Assembly: GCF_014084125.1 (NCBI RefSeq)
Contig: NZ_CP048405.1
Coordinates: forward strand, 1,488,001 to 1,552,000
DNA length: 64,000 nt
Origin: Streptacidiphilus sp. PB12-B1b
GTDB lineage: Bacteria; Actinomycetota; Actinomycetes; Streptomycetales; Streptomycetaceae
Direction: 5' to 3'
Below the pieces are notes generated by a model. It had not been told where the DNA came from. It was given only the letters and a program-made list of their open reading frames with translations, and did no database searches. Positions 7,934-16,235 of this stretch are shown one piece after another. The first letter of the stretch is position 1. Every line of letters begins with the position of its first letter. A program made the position numbers and the translations under genes.

Positions 7934-9094
7934 ATGAGCCAACGCCGTCCCTATGTCCTGCTCAGCGTCGCCATGTCGGTCGACGGGTACATCGACGACG
8001 CCGGGCCCGAGCGGCTGGTGCTGTCCGGCGCGGAGGACTTCGAGCGGGTCGACCGGCTGCGGGCCGGCTGCGACGCCATCCTGGTCGGCGCGGGCACCCT
8101 GCGCGTCGACGATCCCCGGCTGCTGGTGTACGCGCCGGGGCTGCGGGCCGAGCGGCTGGCCCTGGGGCTGCCCGCCAACCCGCTGCGGGTGGTGCTGACC
8201 GGCAGCGGCGAGCTCGACCCCGGGCTGCGGCTGTGGCACCAGGGCGACGACCGGCTGGTGTACGCCCCGGACGCGGCCCTGCCCCGGCTGAAGCCGCTGG
8301 CGGGCCTCGCCGAGATCGTCGGCACCGGCGCCGGGCTGGACTTCGGCGCGGTCCTGGACGACCTCGGCGCGCGCGGCGTGCGGCGGCTGATGGTGGAGGG
8401 CGGCAGCGCCGTCCACACCCTGGTGCTGACCTCCGGGCTGGCCGACGAGATCCAGCTCGCGGTGGCGCCGTTCTTCGTCGGCGACCCCGCCGCGCCGCGC
8501 TTCGTCGGCCCCGGGCGCTTCCCGCAGGACGCGCTGCACCGGATGCAGCTGGCCGGGACCGCGACCGCCGGCGATGTCGCCGTGCTGCGCTACGTGGTGC
8601 CCCGCCCGGCCGACCCGCAGCGCCTGGACGAGGACGACCGCCGCCGGCTGCGGCTGGCCGTGGAGCTCTCCCGGCAGTGCCCGCCCTCGGCCACCGCCTA
8701 CTCGGTCGGCGCGGTCGTCGTCGCCGCCGACGGCACCGAGCTGGCGCGCGGCTACTCCCGCGAGACCGGCCCGGCCGTCCACGCCGAGCAGGCCGCGCTG
8801 GCCAAGCTCGACCCGGCCGACCCCCGGCTGCGCGCCGCCACCCTCTACACCACCCTGGAGCCCTGCTCGACCCGCGCGTCCGCCCCGGTGCCCTGCGCGC
8901 GGCTGGTGCTCGCGGCGGGCATCCCGCGGGTGGTGCTGGCCTGGCGCGAGCCCTCGCTGTTCGTCGCCGACTGCCAGGGCGTGGAGCTGCTGGAGCAGGC
9001 CGGGGTGACCGTGCTGGAGTGCCCGGAACTGGCCGCCGAGGCCCGCGCGGTCAACGCGCACCTGGTGCGGCCCGGCGGCGTCCAGCCCTGCTGA
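7934..9094 (+). CDS. RibD-like bifunctional protein, reductase domain first, deaminase domain second
   Basis: 386 residues. Residues 1-215 form a DHFR-like pyrimidine reductase (YVLLSVAMSVDGYIDD, CDAILVGAGTLRVDDPRLL, RLMVEGGSAVHTLVL). Residues about 225-386 form a cytidine-deaminase-like domain with HAEQAALAKL (catalytic HAE) and EPCSTRASAPVPCARLVL (zinc PC...C). The order is the reverse of classical RibD, where the deaminase comes first. It could act in riboflavin or deazaflavin synthesis or in a secondary pathway; no rib genes are adjacent. Start ATG 7934 is chosen over an upstream ATG because homology begins at SQRRPYVLLS. Confidence 0.83.
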   Translation: MSQRRPYVLLSVAMSVDGYIDDAGPERLVLSGAEDFERVDRLRAGCDAILVGAGTLRVDDPRLLVYAPGLRAERLALGLPANPLRVVLTGSGELDPGLRLWHQGDDRLVYAPDAALPRLKPLAGLAEIVGTGAGLDFGAVLDDLGARGVRRLMVEGGSAVHTLVLTSGLADEIQLAVAPFFVGDPAAPRFVGPGRFPQDALHRMQLAGTATAGDVAVLRYVVPRPADPQRLDEDDRRRLRLAVELSRQCPPSATAYSVGAVVVAADGTELARGYSRETGPAVHAEQAALAKLDPADPRLRAATLYTTLEPCSTRASAPVPCARLVLAAGIPRVVLAWREPSLFVADCQGVELLEQAGVTVLECPELAAEARAVNAHLVRPGGVQPC

Positions 9095-9104
9095 CGGCCG
9101 GGCC

Positions 9105-9509
9105 CTAGCCCGGGGTGTTGATCATCGAGGTGGCCGCGTACGCCAGGTAGTCCCACAGCTGCCGCTCCAGCTCCGGGCTCAGGCCCAGGCCGTCCACGGC
9201 CGTGCGCATGTGCCGCAGCCAGGCGTCGTGCGCGGCCCGGTCCACCGCGAACGGCGCGTGCCGCATCCGCAGCCGCGGGTGGCCGCGCTCGTCGCTGTAG
9301 GTGCGCGGACCGCCCCAGTACTGCATCAGGAACAGCGTCAGCCGCTCCTCGGCCGGGCCCAGGTCCTGCTCCGGGTACATCGGCCGGAGCAGCTCGTCCC
9401 CGGCGACGCCCTGGTAGAAGGCGTGCACCAGGCGCCGGAACGTCGGCTCACCGCCGACCTGGTCGAAGAAGGTCGGCGGTTGGGGCGCTCCGTGCTCGGT
9501 CTGGTCCAC
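9105..9509 (-). CDS. glbO: Group II truncated hemoglobin (GlbO-like)
   Basis: 134 residues from GTG 9509. [20 protein letters not shown] gives the A/B helices with Tyr B10; [25 protein letters not shown] is the CD/E region; [10 protein letters not shown] carries the proximal His F8; DAWLRHM has the Trp G8 typical of group II. Binds heme and O2/NO, probably in oxidative or nitrosative defence. It is convergent with the RibD-like gene (11-base gap). Confidence 0.92.
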   Translation of the reverse strand: MDQTEHGAPQPPTFFDQVGGEPTFRRLVHAFYQGVAGDELLRPMYPEQDLGPAEERLTLFLMQYWGGPRTYSDERGHPRLRMRHAPFAVDRAAHDAWLRHMRTAVDGLGLSPELERQLWDYLAYAATSMINTPG

Positions 9510-9611
9510 GTGACCATCGTCTCAGACGCTCGCGCGCCGCCTCCACCCTCCCCGGGAGCCGACCGGGGACGGCGGGCGGCGGACGGCGGGCGGCGCGCGG
9601 TCCCCGGCCGG

Positions 9612-10832
9612 TCAGGCGCGGTGGACGGTGATGGTGGTCCAGGCGCCGACGTGGATCCGGTCGCCGTCCTTGACCGGGACCGGCTGGTGCGCGGCGATCG
9701 GGTCCGGGGCGCCGTTGAGGCTGGTGCCGTTGGTGGAGTCCTGGTCGATCACCACCCAGCCGCCGTCCGGCTGCTCCTGCAGCAGCGCGTGCTGGTGCGA
9801 GGCGCCCGGGTCCTCCGGGGCGATCGACAGGTCGATCTCCGGGACGGTGCCGCGCTGGTGGCTGCGCCGGCCGATGCGCAGCTGCCCGCGCCCGGTCATC
9901 GGCACCCGCCGCTCCGGCGAGTACGGCGGGAAGTACAGCCCGGCGGCGTCCGGGCCGCTGCGCGCCATCATGTCGTCGAAGTACTCCCGGTCGGCGGCGA
10001 CCACCGCGACCCAGGTGCCCCGGCCGCCCTGCGGCGGCTGGTGCTGCTGCTGCTGCTGCTCACCGGCGGGCGGTTGCAGCATGAAGTCGGTGCCGAAGCC
10101 GCCGCTGGTGTCGCCGGTGGAGTAGCTGACCCCGCCGTACGTCCCGGCCGGCACCCCGTACGGCGGCGACTGCTGCGGCTGCTGGGGCTGCTGCTGCCGG
10201 GGCTGCTGCGGCGGGGCCTGCTGCTCGTAGCCCCGGGCGCCCTGCGGCGGCGCGGGCGGCTGCCCCTGCCCGGGCTCCGGCCGCCGGCCGGGCTGCTGGT
10301 ACGACTGCCGCTCGAAGCCGGGCTGCTCGTACCCGGGCCGCTGCTGCTCGTACGGCTGCTGCTCGTACGGCTTCGGCTCGTACGGCTGCTGCGGCTGCGC
10401 GGGCTGCTGGTACGGCTGGGAGAGCCCGTAGTCCGGCGTCGGCCTGGGGGCCTGCGGGGCGGACTGCTGGGTCGGCTGCGGCGGCGCGGGCTGCTGCTGC
10501 GCCTGCTGCGGCGGCGGGAAGCCGGGGTAGCCGGGCCCGGCCGGCGCCTGCGGGGGCGGCGGCGACTGCTGGACCCGCCGCGAGGACGGCGTCAGCTCGT
10601 AGTCGTAGCCGCACTCCTCGCAGTAGCGGTCGGTCTGCGGGGTGCTGCAGATCGGGCACATCACCAGCCCGGTGGTGCTCGGCGGGTGCTGCTGGTACTG
10701 CGGAGCCTGCTGCTGGGGCTGCTGCGGCGCGGCGGACTGCTGCCCCTGGCGGCCGGGGGCGGCCATGGGCCAGCCGCAGTAGTCGCAGTAGTCGGCGGTC
10801 GGCGAGTCGTGGCCCTGCGGACAGATCGGCAT
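9612..10832 (-). CDS. FHA-domain protein with two N-terminal zinc ribbons and a long Gln/Pro linker
   Basis: 406 residues. N-terminus has Cys pairs MPICPQGH...YCDYCGWPM (about 4-22) and MCPICSTPQTDRYCEECGYD (about 58-77). Residues about 95-265 are Gln/Pro/Tyr-rich, with CAG/CTG microsatellite-like DNA. The C-terminal about 100 residues are an FHA phosphothreonine-binding domain (LRIGRRSHQRG, GASHQHALL, DSTNGTSLNG). It is the last gene of the pknG-type cluster, 46 bases behind the VWA gene. In mycobacteria PknG acts on the FHA protein GarA; this protein is a plausible counterpart or adaptor, but it lacks the compact GarA layout. That link is inference. Confidence 0.86.
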   Translation of the reverse strand: MPICPQGHDSPTADYCDYCGWPMAAPGRQGQQSAAPQQPQQQAPQYQQHPPSTTGLVMCPICSTPQTDRYCEECGYDYELTPSSRRVQQSPPPPQAPAGPGYPGFPPPQQAQQQPAPPQPTQQSAPQAPRPTPDYGLSQPYQQPAQPQQPYEPKPYEQQPYEQQRPGYEQPGFERQSYQQPGRRPEPGQGQPPAPPQGARGYEQQAPPQQPRQQQPQQPQQSPPYGVPAGTYGGVSYSTGDTSGGFGTDFMLQPPAGEQQQQQHQPPQGGRGTWVAVVAADREYFDDMMARSGPDAAGLYFPPYSPERRVPMTGRGQLRIGRRSHQRGTVPEIDLSIAPEDPGASHQHALLQEQPDGGWVVIDQDSTNGTSLNGAPDPIAAHQPVPVKDGDRIHVGAWTTITVHRA

Positions 10833-10878
10833 GGGAGCCCCCCTCTGGCTCGTGGGTGTTCGGTGCGTGGTCGGGCGG

Positions 10879-12219
10879 TTACTTCTTGACGCGAACGGTC
10901 TTGGTCGAGCGGGTCTCGAGCGTCATCGAGTCCGCCTCGCTCACGTTCTTACGGAATCGAACGGTACCTTCCTTCGCGTCCACCACGTCCACCACCTTCG
11001 CCAGCAGCCGGAAGGTGTCCTCATTGCCCGATTCGTGCGCCAGCTGGACGGCCCGGCCGAGCTTGGCCGTCGCATGGTCCACGTCCCCGCGCCGGTGGGC
11101 GTCCAGGCCCTCCTGGATGGCGACGGCGAGGTCGGCCTGGCCGGTGTAGTGGGCGACCTGCGGGCTGATCTTGGTGGAGGCGGCCAGGTTGTCCGTCCAC
11201 ACCGCCTTCACCAGGCCCTGCGACAGCACCTCGGTGCCGCCGTCCGGCTGCGGCACCACCAGGCTGATCCGCCCGGCCAGCATCTCGCTGCCCACGGCTG
11301 CCGCCGGGACGTCGATGCACACGTGGTAGTCCCGGCTCTCGTCGCCCCAGGAGCCGGTCGGGTAGTCCCCGGCCCGGGGCCCGGACTCCTTGCGGCGGCC
11401 GCTGAGGTCCTCCACGCTGGGCGCGACCTGCTTGACGAAGCGCACGGACGCGTTGGCGGGCGTCCACACCCGCAGGGCGACGTCCGCGACCTCCTTGCCC
11501 ATGGCGTCGGACATCATCGAGCGGAAGTCGGCGGCCAGGCCGGAGGGGTCCGCGACGATGTCGACCGTGCCCAGCAGCGCCGAGGACACCCGGCGCAGCT
11601 CCTCGACCTCCCAGTCGGTGCCCACGCCGCGGCAGTCGGCGGTGAAGTGCCCCTGCACCCGGTCCAGGGTGCGTTGCAGGTCGGCGGGGTTCTCGTGCTC
11701 GTTGCGGCCGTCGGTCAGCAGGATGCCGTGCCGGATGGAGATGTCCCGGCGGGACAGGAACAGCTGCTCGGCCTTGCTCAGCCAGGTGCCGATGGCGGTG
11801 CCGCCGCCGGGGGTGAGCCGCCGCAGCGACTGCTTGGCCTCCTCGCGGCTGCCCGGGTGCGAGACGGCCAGCTGCCCGCCGCCCGGGTAGACCTCCCTGG
11901 CCTCGTGCGTCCCGGCGACCACCGCGAAGGCCACCCCGTCGCGGACGGCGTCGATGGCGGCGGCGGTGGCCTCGCGGGCGGCGTGGATCTTCGCGGACGG
12001 GTAGTCCATCGAGCCCGAGCAGTCCACCATGATCACCACGGCCGCGTCCGGCCCGTCGCTGTAGCCGCCGGAGCCCGCGAGGCTGCGCCCGCTGGTGCCG
12101 CCGCCGGTCGCGGTGACCGTGACGATCGCGTTGACCTCGCGCGCGCCCTCCGCCAGGTACTCGTTCTGGAAGATGTCGACGGCGAACTGGGGGAGGTTGG
12201 ACTTGGTCAGTCTGGCCAT
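10879..12219 (-). CDS. von Willebrand factor A (VWA) domain protein of the PknG cluster
   Basis: 446 residues. The VWA domain (about 60-240) has a complete MIDAS: DCSGSM, GGGTAIGTWL and the LLTDGRNEHE aspartate. The C-terminal part includes a helical region (about 355-415, AHYTGQADLAVAIQEGLDAHRRGD) that may be TPR-like. No signal peptide or TM. Start ATG 12219 is three bases after the PP2C stop, so translation is probably coupled. VWA proteins commonly scaffold metal-dependent complexes. Within this operon it may link kinase and phosphatase outputs; this is inference. Confidence 0.87.
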   Translation of the reverse strand: MARLTKSNLPQFAVDIFQNEYLAEGAREVNAIVTVTATGGGTSGRSLAGSGGYSDGPDAAVVIMVDCSGSMDYPSAKIHAAREATAAAIDAVRDGVAFAVVAGTHEAREVYPGGGQLAVSHPGSREEAKQSLRRLTPGGGTAIGTWLSKAEQLFLSRRDISIRHGILLTDGRNEHENPADLQRTLDRVQGHFTADCRGVGTDWEVEELRRVSSALLGTVDIVADPSGLAADFRSMMSDAMGKEVADVALRVWTPANASVRFVKQVAPSVEDLSGRRKESGPRAGDYPTGSWGDESRDYHVCIDVPAAAVGSEMLAGRISLVVPQPDGGTEVLSQGLVKAVWTDNLAASTKISPQVAHYTGQADLAVAIQEGLDAHRRGDVDHATAKLGRAVQLAHESGNEDTFRLLAKVVDVVDAKEGTVRFRKNVSEADSMTLETRSTKTVRVKK

Positions 12220-12222
12220 GGT

Positions 12223-13539
12223 TCAGCTCTCCTGGTCCTGTGCGTGCGGCGCCTGCGGGTTCAGCGGGGTGAGCTTCAGGGTGGGCGTGGGCTCCTCCGG
12301 TACGTCGAGGGGCAGGCAGGGCAGGACGGCGACGGTGACGTTGTCGTGCCCGCCCCGGGCACAGGCGAACCTGACCAGCTCCTGGGCGGCCTCCAGCGGC
12401 CGGGTGCGGGCGTCCGCCGGGACGACCGCGGCCAGGGCCGCCGCCGACTCCTCGTAGTTCCACAGCCCGTCGGTGCAGACCAGGACCACGCCGGGGGCGT
12501 CCGGGGTGAAGACGGTGGTGTGCGGCTCCACCTCCACCGCGTCCGCGCCCAGCCAGCCGGTGATGGCGTGGGCGCGCGGATCGGCGTACGCCTCGGCCTC
12601 CTCCATCAGCCCGGCCTCGACCATCCGGGCCGCCCAGGAGTCGTCCAGGGTCAGCCGTTCGGAGCCGGAGCGCTCGTCCGGGATCCAGTACGCGCGGCTG
12701 TCGCCGACCCAGCCGATGGTCACCTCGCCCTCGCTGGCCACGGCGCTGACCACGGTGCAGGCGGGGGAGTTCCGGCTGGGCTCCAACGGGCCCTCGGCGG
12801 CCAGCCGTTCCACCCGGGCGGCGGCGGCCATGATGGCGTCGTGCATGGCCGCCTTGGGCTCGGTGCCGGACTCCAGCGCCTCCAGCAGGTGCTCGCTGGC
12901 GATGTCCGCGGCGGCCTGTGACGCCTCGTCGGGCCGGGTCGCCGAGGACACGCCGTCGCAGACCACCGCGACCACGGCCGGCACCCCGCCCGGGCGGGAG
13001 GTGGCGGCGACCGCGAAGGCGTCCTCGTTGCGGTGGTGCCGGTGGCCCCGGTCGCTGACCCCGCACACCCCCGCCAGGGCGCGCTCCTGATGGTCCCTCG
13101 GGCGGGGCTGCGAGCGCCCGCACGCCTCGCAGTAGCCGTCGGTGTCGAAGCGCCGGGCGCCGCAGCCGATGCAGACCGGCCCGGCCTCGGGATCGACCAC
13201 CGGCACCACCTCGGTGGGCTCGTGGTCCGGCTCGGCGTCGGCGTCCGCGTCCGGCTCGCTGACCAGCACCCCGGCGGGCGCGGCCAACAGGAAGTCGCCG
13301 GTACTGCCCGGCGGCACGGACGGCGGCACCGGCGGCGGGGGCGGCGGCGCTGCGGCGGAGGGCGTGGCCGGGGGCGCGGCGGCCAGGCCCGCGCGCGGGT
13401 CGGTCACCGGCGCCTCGGCCGGCATCGGCGGCACGGCCGGGGCCGCCGCCGGCAGCTCGATGCCACAGCCCTCGCAGAAGCGGTCACCCTCGGCGACCGG
13501 CTGTGCGCACCGGGGACAGGAAAGAGTCAACTGGTCCAT
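12223..13539 (-). CDS. PP2C-family Ser/Thr phosphatase with N-terminal zinc ribbons
   Basis: 438 residues. N-terminal Cys motifs CPRCAQPVAEGDRFCEGCG (about 8-26) and CIGCGARRFDTDGYCEACG (about 122-140) flank a Pro/Ala linker. The PP2C domain (about 155-410) shows SDRGHRHHRNEDAF, VVAVVCDGVSS (metal-binding Asp), IGWVGDSRAYWI, LVCTDGLWNY and GGHDNVTVAVL. It probably reverses phosphorylation by the neighbouring PknG kinase, from which it is separated by six bases. Cytosolic; a role in glutamate-type nutrient signalling is inferred from the operon. Confidence 0.9.
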   Translation of the reverse strand: MDQLTLSCPRCAQPVAEGDRFCEGCGIELPAAAPAVPPMPAEAPVTDPRAGLAAAPPATPSAAAPPPPPPVPPSVPPGSTGDFLLAAPAGVLVSEPDADADAEPDHEPTEVVPVVDPEAGPVCIGCGARRFDTDGYCEACGRSQPRPRDHQERALAGVCGVSDRGHRHHRNEDAFAVAATSRPGGVPAVVAVVCDGVSSATRPDEASQAAADIASEHLLEALESGTEPKAAMHDAIMAAAARVERLAAEGPLEPSRNSPACTVVSAVASEGEVTIGWVGDSRAYWIPDERSGSERLTLDDSWAARMVEAGLMEEAEAYADPRAHAITGWLGADAVEVEPHTTVFTPDAPGVVLVCTDGLWNYEESAAALAAVVPADARTRPLEAAQELVRFACARGGHDNVTVAVLPCLPLDVPEEPTPTLKLTPLNPQAPHAQDQES

Positions 13540-13545
13540 GTGCGC

Positions 13546-16221
13546 CTACACCCACGTCCTGGGCCGGGTCCGGTTCGCCCGATCCACCCACTCGATGCGC
13601 TTCTCGGGCTGCTCCGCGAGACGCGCCAGTACTCGGTACGACTGTTCCAGCGCGAACCGCAGTTCCCGCTCCTGCGCCGGATGCCCCAGCAGCAGGATCG
13701 GCCCGGCCCCGGCCGCGCCGTCCGGACGCCCGGACACCACCCAGCCCAGGGCCTTGCCCAGGACCTCCGCCGACAGCTCCTCGCGCCGCCGGGCGTCCAG
13801 GCCCAGCCCGGCGAGCTGGGTCGAGCAGGCGTCCAGGTCGGCGCGGAGCGGCTCGTCGTCGGCCCGCCCGCGCAGCCGCGCCCGGACGGCGGCGACCCGC
13901 GCGGCCACGTAGTGGTTGGAGGTCTCCGGGACCGACTCCAGCGCGTGCACCGCCCCGGCCCGGTCACCGGCGGCCAGCCGCACCCGGGCCAGGCCGAAGG
14001 CCGCGCTGACATAGGCCCGGTCGGTCGTCCAGACCAGCCGGTAGAACTCGGCGGCGTCCCCGCGCTCGCCCAGCGTCTCGGCGCAGATGGCCAGCGCCAG
14101 CTTGGGCGCGGCCTCGCCGGGAAAGGCGTCGTAGACGGCGTCGAACGCCTCGGCCGCCGCCTGCGCCGCCGCCCGGGGCTCGGGGCCGCCGGGCGTGCCG
14201 GAGGCCGCCATCGCGGCCAGGCCCCGGTACCAGACGACCCGCCAGTCGTCCGGGTGGTCCGCCGACAGCGCGGCCCGGGCGGCGTCCACCGCGGGCAGGT
14301 CGCCCAGCTCGATCAGCGCCCGCAGCTCGCGCAGCCGCAGCTCCACCGAGTTCACCGGCGCGGAGCGCAGCGCGGACAGCACGTCGGCGGGGGCGGTGGC
14401 CATCAGCGCTGCCAGGAACCCGGCGTTGGGGTCGTCCGGGTCGGTCCGCGGGACGGGCAGCGCCAGCGCCGCCTGACGGGTGGCCAGCCGCACCACCGCG
14501 GGCACGGCGCCGGGCCGGGTGGTCCGCTCGGCGGGCTCGGCCGCTGTCGCCGTCCGGCCGCGCCGACGCCGGCTGTCGCCGCGCGCGGCGGCCGGGGCGT
14601 CGAAGGCTGCCGGGCCCACCAGCTCGGTGTCCACCACCCGCAGCTCCGGCCCGAACAGGGTGGACAGCGCCGGGCGGGGCGCCTCGTCCTGGAGCGCCAG
14701 GATCTCCCGCAGCACGCCGGTGAGCTGGTCCGCCATCTCCTGCGCCGAGGAGAACCGCTTGCCCGGATCGGGATCGGTGGCCCGGACCAGCAGCCGGTAG
14801 AAGGACTCGTACCGGGCGAAGACCTCGACGTCCTCCGGGCCCGGCAGGCTGTGCCGGTAGACCGTGGCGTAGCCCTGGAAGTCGAAGGTGAGCACGGCCA
14901 GCGAGCGGGCCACGGTGTACAGGTCGGACGCGGGGGAGACGCCGTCGGTGGCGATCTCCGGCGCCTGGTAGCCGATGGTGCCGTAGATCGGGCCGTCGTC
15001 GTCCTGGCGGCGGACCGCGCCCATGTCGATGATCTTCAGCTGGTCCTCGGACTGGATCACGTTGTCCAGCTTGAAGTCGCAGTAGATCAGCCCCCGGCTG
15101 TGCAGGTAGCCCAACGCGGGCAGGGCCTCCAGCGCGTAGGCGATGGCCTGCTCCACGGCCAGCGGCTCGCGTCGGCCGTCCGGCGCGCGGCGGGCGTCGG
15201 CGATGTCCTTCAGCGACTTGCCGCCGACGTACTCCATCACGATGTAGCCGTCGGTGCCGCCCTTGCGCAGGTCGGGGTGCTCGACGAAGTTGATGATGCG
15301 GACGATGTTGGGGTGGTCCACCTCGGCCAGGTAGCGCCGCTCGGCGATGGCCACCTCCAGCGCCTCCGCGTCGCCGGTGTCCAGCAGGCCCTTCAGCACC
15401 ACCCACTTGTCGTTCACCCGACGGTCGATGCCCAGGTAGATCCAGCCCAGGCCGCCGTGCGCCAGGCAGCCCACCACCTCGTACTGGCCGCCGACGACGT
15501 CCCCGGCGAACAGCTTCGGCGAGAACGAGTACTCGGTGCCGCAGGTGCTGCAGAAGCCCTCCGGACGCCCCGGGTTGCCGTTGCGGGCACGCCCCACCGG
15601 CGCCTCGCACCTGCTGCAGTAGCGCTTGCGCTCCGGCACCTCCGGGCGCTGCTGCACCACGCTGCGCGGGTCGTGGCCGGGGATCGGCGGGACGGTCACC
15701 AGGCCCGCGCCCAGCCGCCCCCGGCTGGACTGGCTGCTGCCGCTGCGGCTGCTGCGCACCGACACCGAGGTCCGCCCCGAAGTGCCCCGGGACGCCCGGG
15801 AGCGCCCCGACAGCGAGCGGGAGGAGCCGTTGCGGGCACTGCCCGAACGCGCCGAACCGCCCGGGTCGTACGGGCCGGTGGGCGCGGACAGGCCCGAGCC
15901 GCTGCGGGCGCCCGGCACGGCGGCGGGCGCCGGGGCCAGTCCGCACTCGGTGCAGTAGCCGTCGGCGTCGATCACCCCCTGGCCGGTGCAGTCCGGCCGC
16001 AGGCAGGCCGAGCCCGGCCCGGTGGCGGCCGACAGCGGCACCGGCCCGGCGGGGGCCGCAGCCGGAGCCGTGGCCGGCCGGGAGGCGGCGGGCGGCTGGG
16101 CGGCGGCGGCCGGTCGGGCGGCGGCGGGCGCCGGGGCCAGTCCGCACTCGGTGCAGTAGCCGTCGGCGTCGATCACCCCCTGGCCGGTGCAGTCCGGCCG
16201 CGCGCACGGTGTGCCGGTCAT
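13546..16221 (-). CDS. pknG: PknG-type serine/threonine protein kinase with duplicated zinc ribbons and TPR tail
   Basis: 891 residues if started at ATG 16221 (GAGGGG nine bases before); an ATG three codons upstream is also possible. Two near-identical ribbons C-x4-C-x11-C-x2-C lie at residues 6-26 and 73-93. A Ser/Arg-rich linker (about 104-170) follows, then a rubredoxin-like CSRC...CSTC (about 202-227). The kinase domain is about 245-500 with K277, YCDFKLDN (Asp 382) in place of HRDLKPEN, and IDMG (Asp 399) in place of DFG, as in PknG. The rest is TPR-like helices. M. tuberculosis PknG (750 aa) has the same rubredoxin-kinase-TPR order and controls glutamate metabolism through GarA; the extra twin ribbons are the oddity here. 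Confidence 0.92.
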   Translation of the reverse strand: MTGTPCARPDCTGQGVIDADGYCTECGLAPAPAAARPAAAAQPPAASRPATAPAAAPAGPVPLSAATGPGSACLRPDCTGQGVIDADGYCTECGLAPAPAAVPGARSGSGLSAPTGPYDPGGSARSGSARNGSSRSLSGRSRASRGTSGRTSVSVRSSRSGSSQSSRGRLGAGLVTVPPIPGHDPRSVVQQRPEVPERKRYCSRCEAPVGRARNGNPGRPEGFCSTCGTEYSFSPKLFAGDVVGGQYEVVGCLAHGGLGWIYLGIDRRVNDKWVVLKGLLDTGDAEALEVAIAERRYLAEVDHPNIVRIINFVEHPDLRKGGTDGYIVMEYVGGKSLKDIADARRAPDGRREPLAVEQAIAYALEALPALGYLHSRGLIYCDFKLDNVIQSEDQLKIIDMGAVRRQDDDGPIYGTIGYQAPEIATDGVSPASDLYTVARSLAVLTFDFQGYATVYRHSLPGPEDVEVFARYESFYRLLVRATDPDPGKRFSSAQEMADQLTGVLREILALQDEAPRPALSTLFGPELRVVDTELVGPAAFDAPAAARGDSRRRRGRTATAAEPAERTTRPGAVPAVVRLATRQAALALPVPRTDPDDPNAGFLAALMATAPADVLSALRSAPVNSVELRLRELRALIELGDLPAVDAARAALSADHPDDWRVVWYRGLAAMAASGTPGGPEPRAAAQAAAEAFDAVYDAFPGEAAPKLALAICAETLGERGDAAEFYRLVWTTDRAYVSAAFGLARVRLAAGDRAGAVHALESVPETSNHYVAARVAAVRARLRGRADDEPLRADLDACSTQLAGLGLDARRREELSAEVLGKALGWVVSGRPDGAAGAGPILLLGHPAQERELRFALEQSYRVLARLAEQPEKRIEWVDRANRTRPRTWV
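15918..16000. repeat. 83-bp perfect direct repeat, copy 1 (inside pknG)
   Basis: Identical to 16119-16201 at offset 201 bp (67 codons), so the duplication keeps frame. It encodes the ribbon CTGQGVIDADGYCTECGLAP and flanking Ala/Pro. Perfect identity at synonymous sites implies recent duplication or gene conversion. Confidence 0.9.
16119..16201. repeat. 83-bp perfect direct repeat, copy 2 (inside pknG)
   Basis: Partner of 15918-16000. Divergence begins exactly at both borders (a/g at 15917/16118 and a/g at 16001/16202). Confidence 0.9.
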
Positions 16222-16235
16222 GGCTGTCATCCCCC

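Noticed and set aside
10030-10600. Repeated CTG-rich tract as a CRISPR or satellite
   Set aside because: It is the codon-biased Gln/Pro linker of the FHA protein; units are irregular and without spacers.
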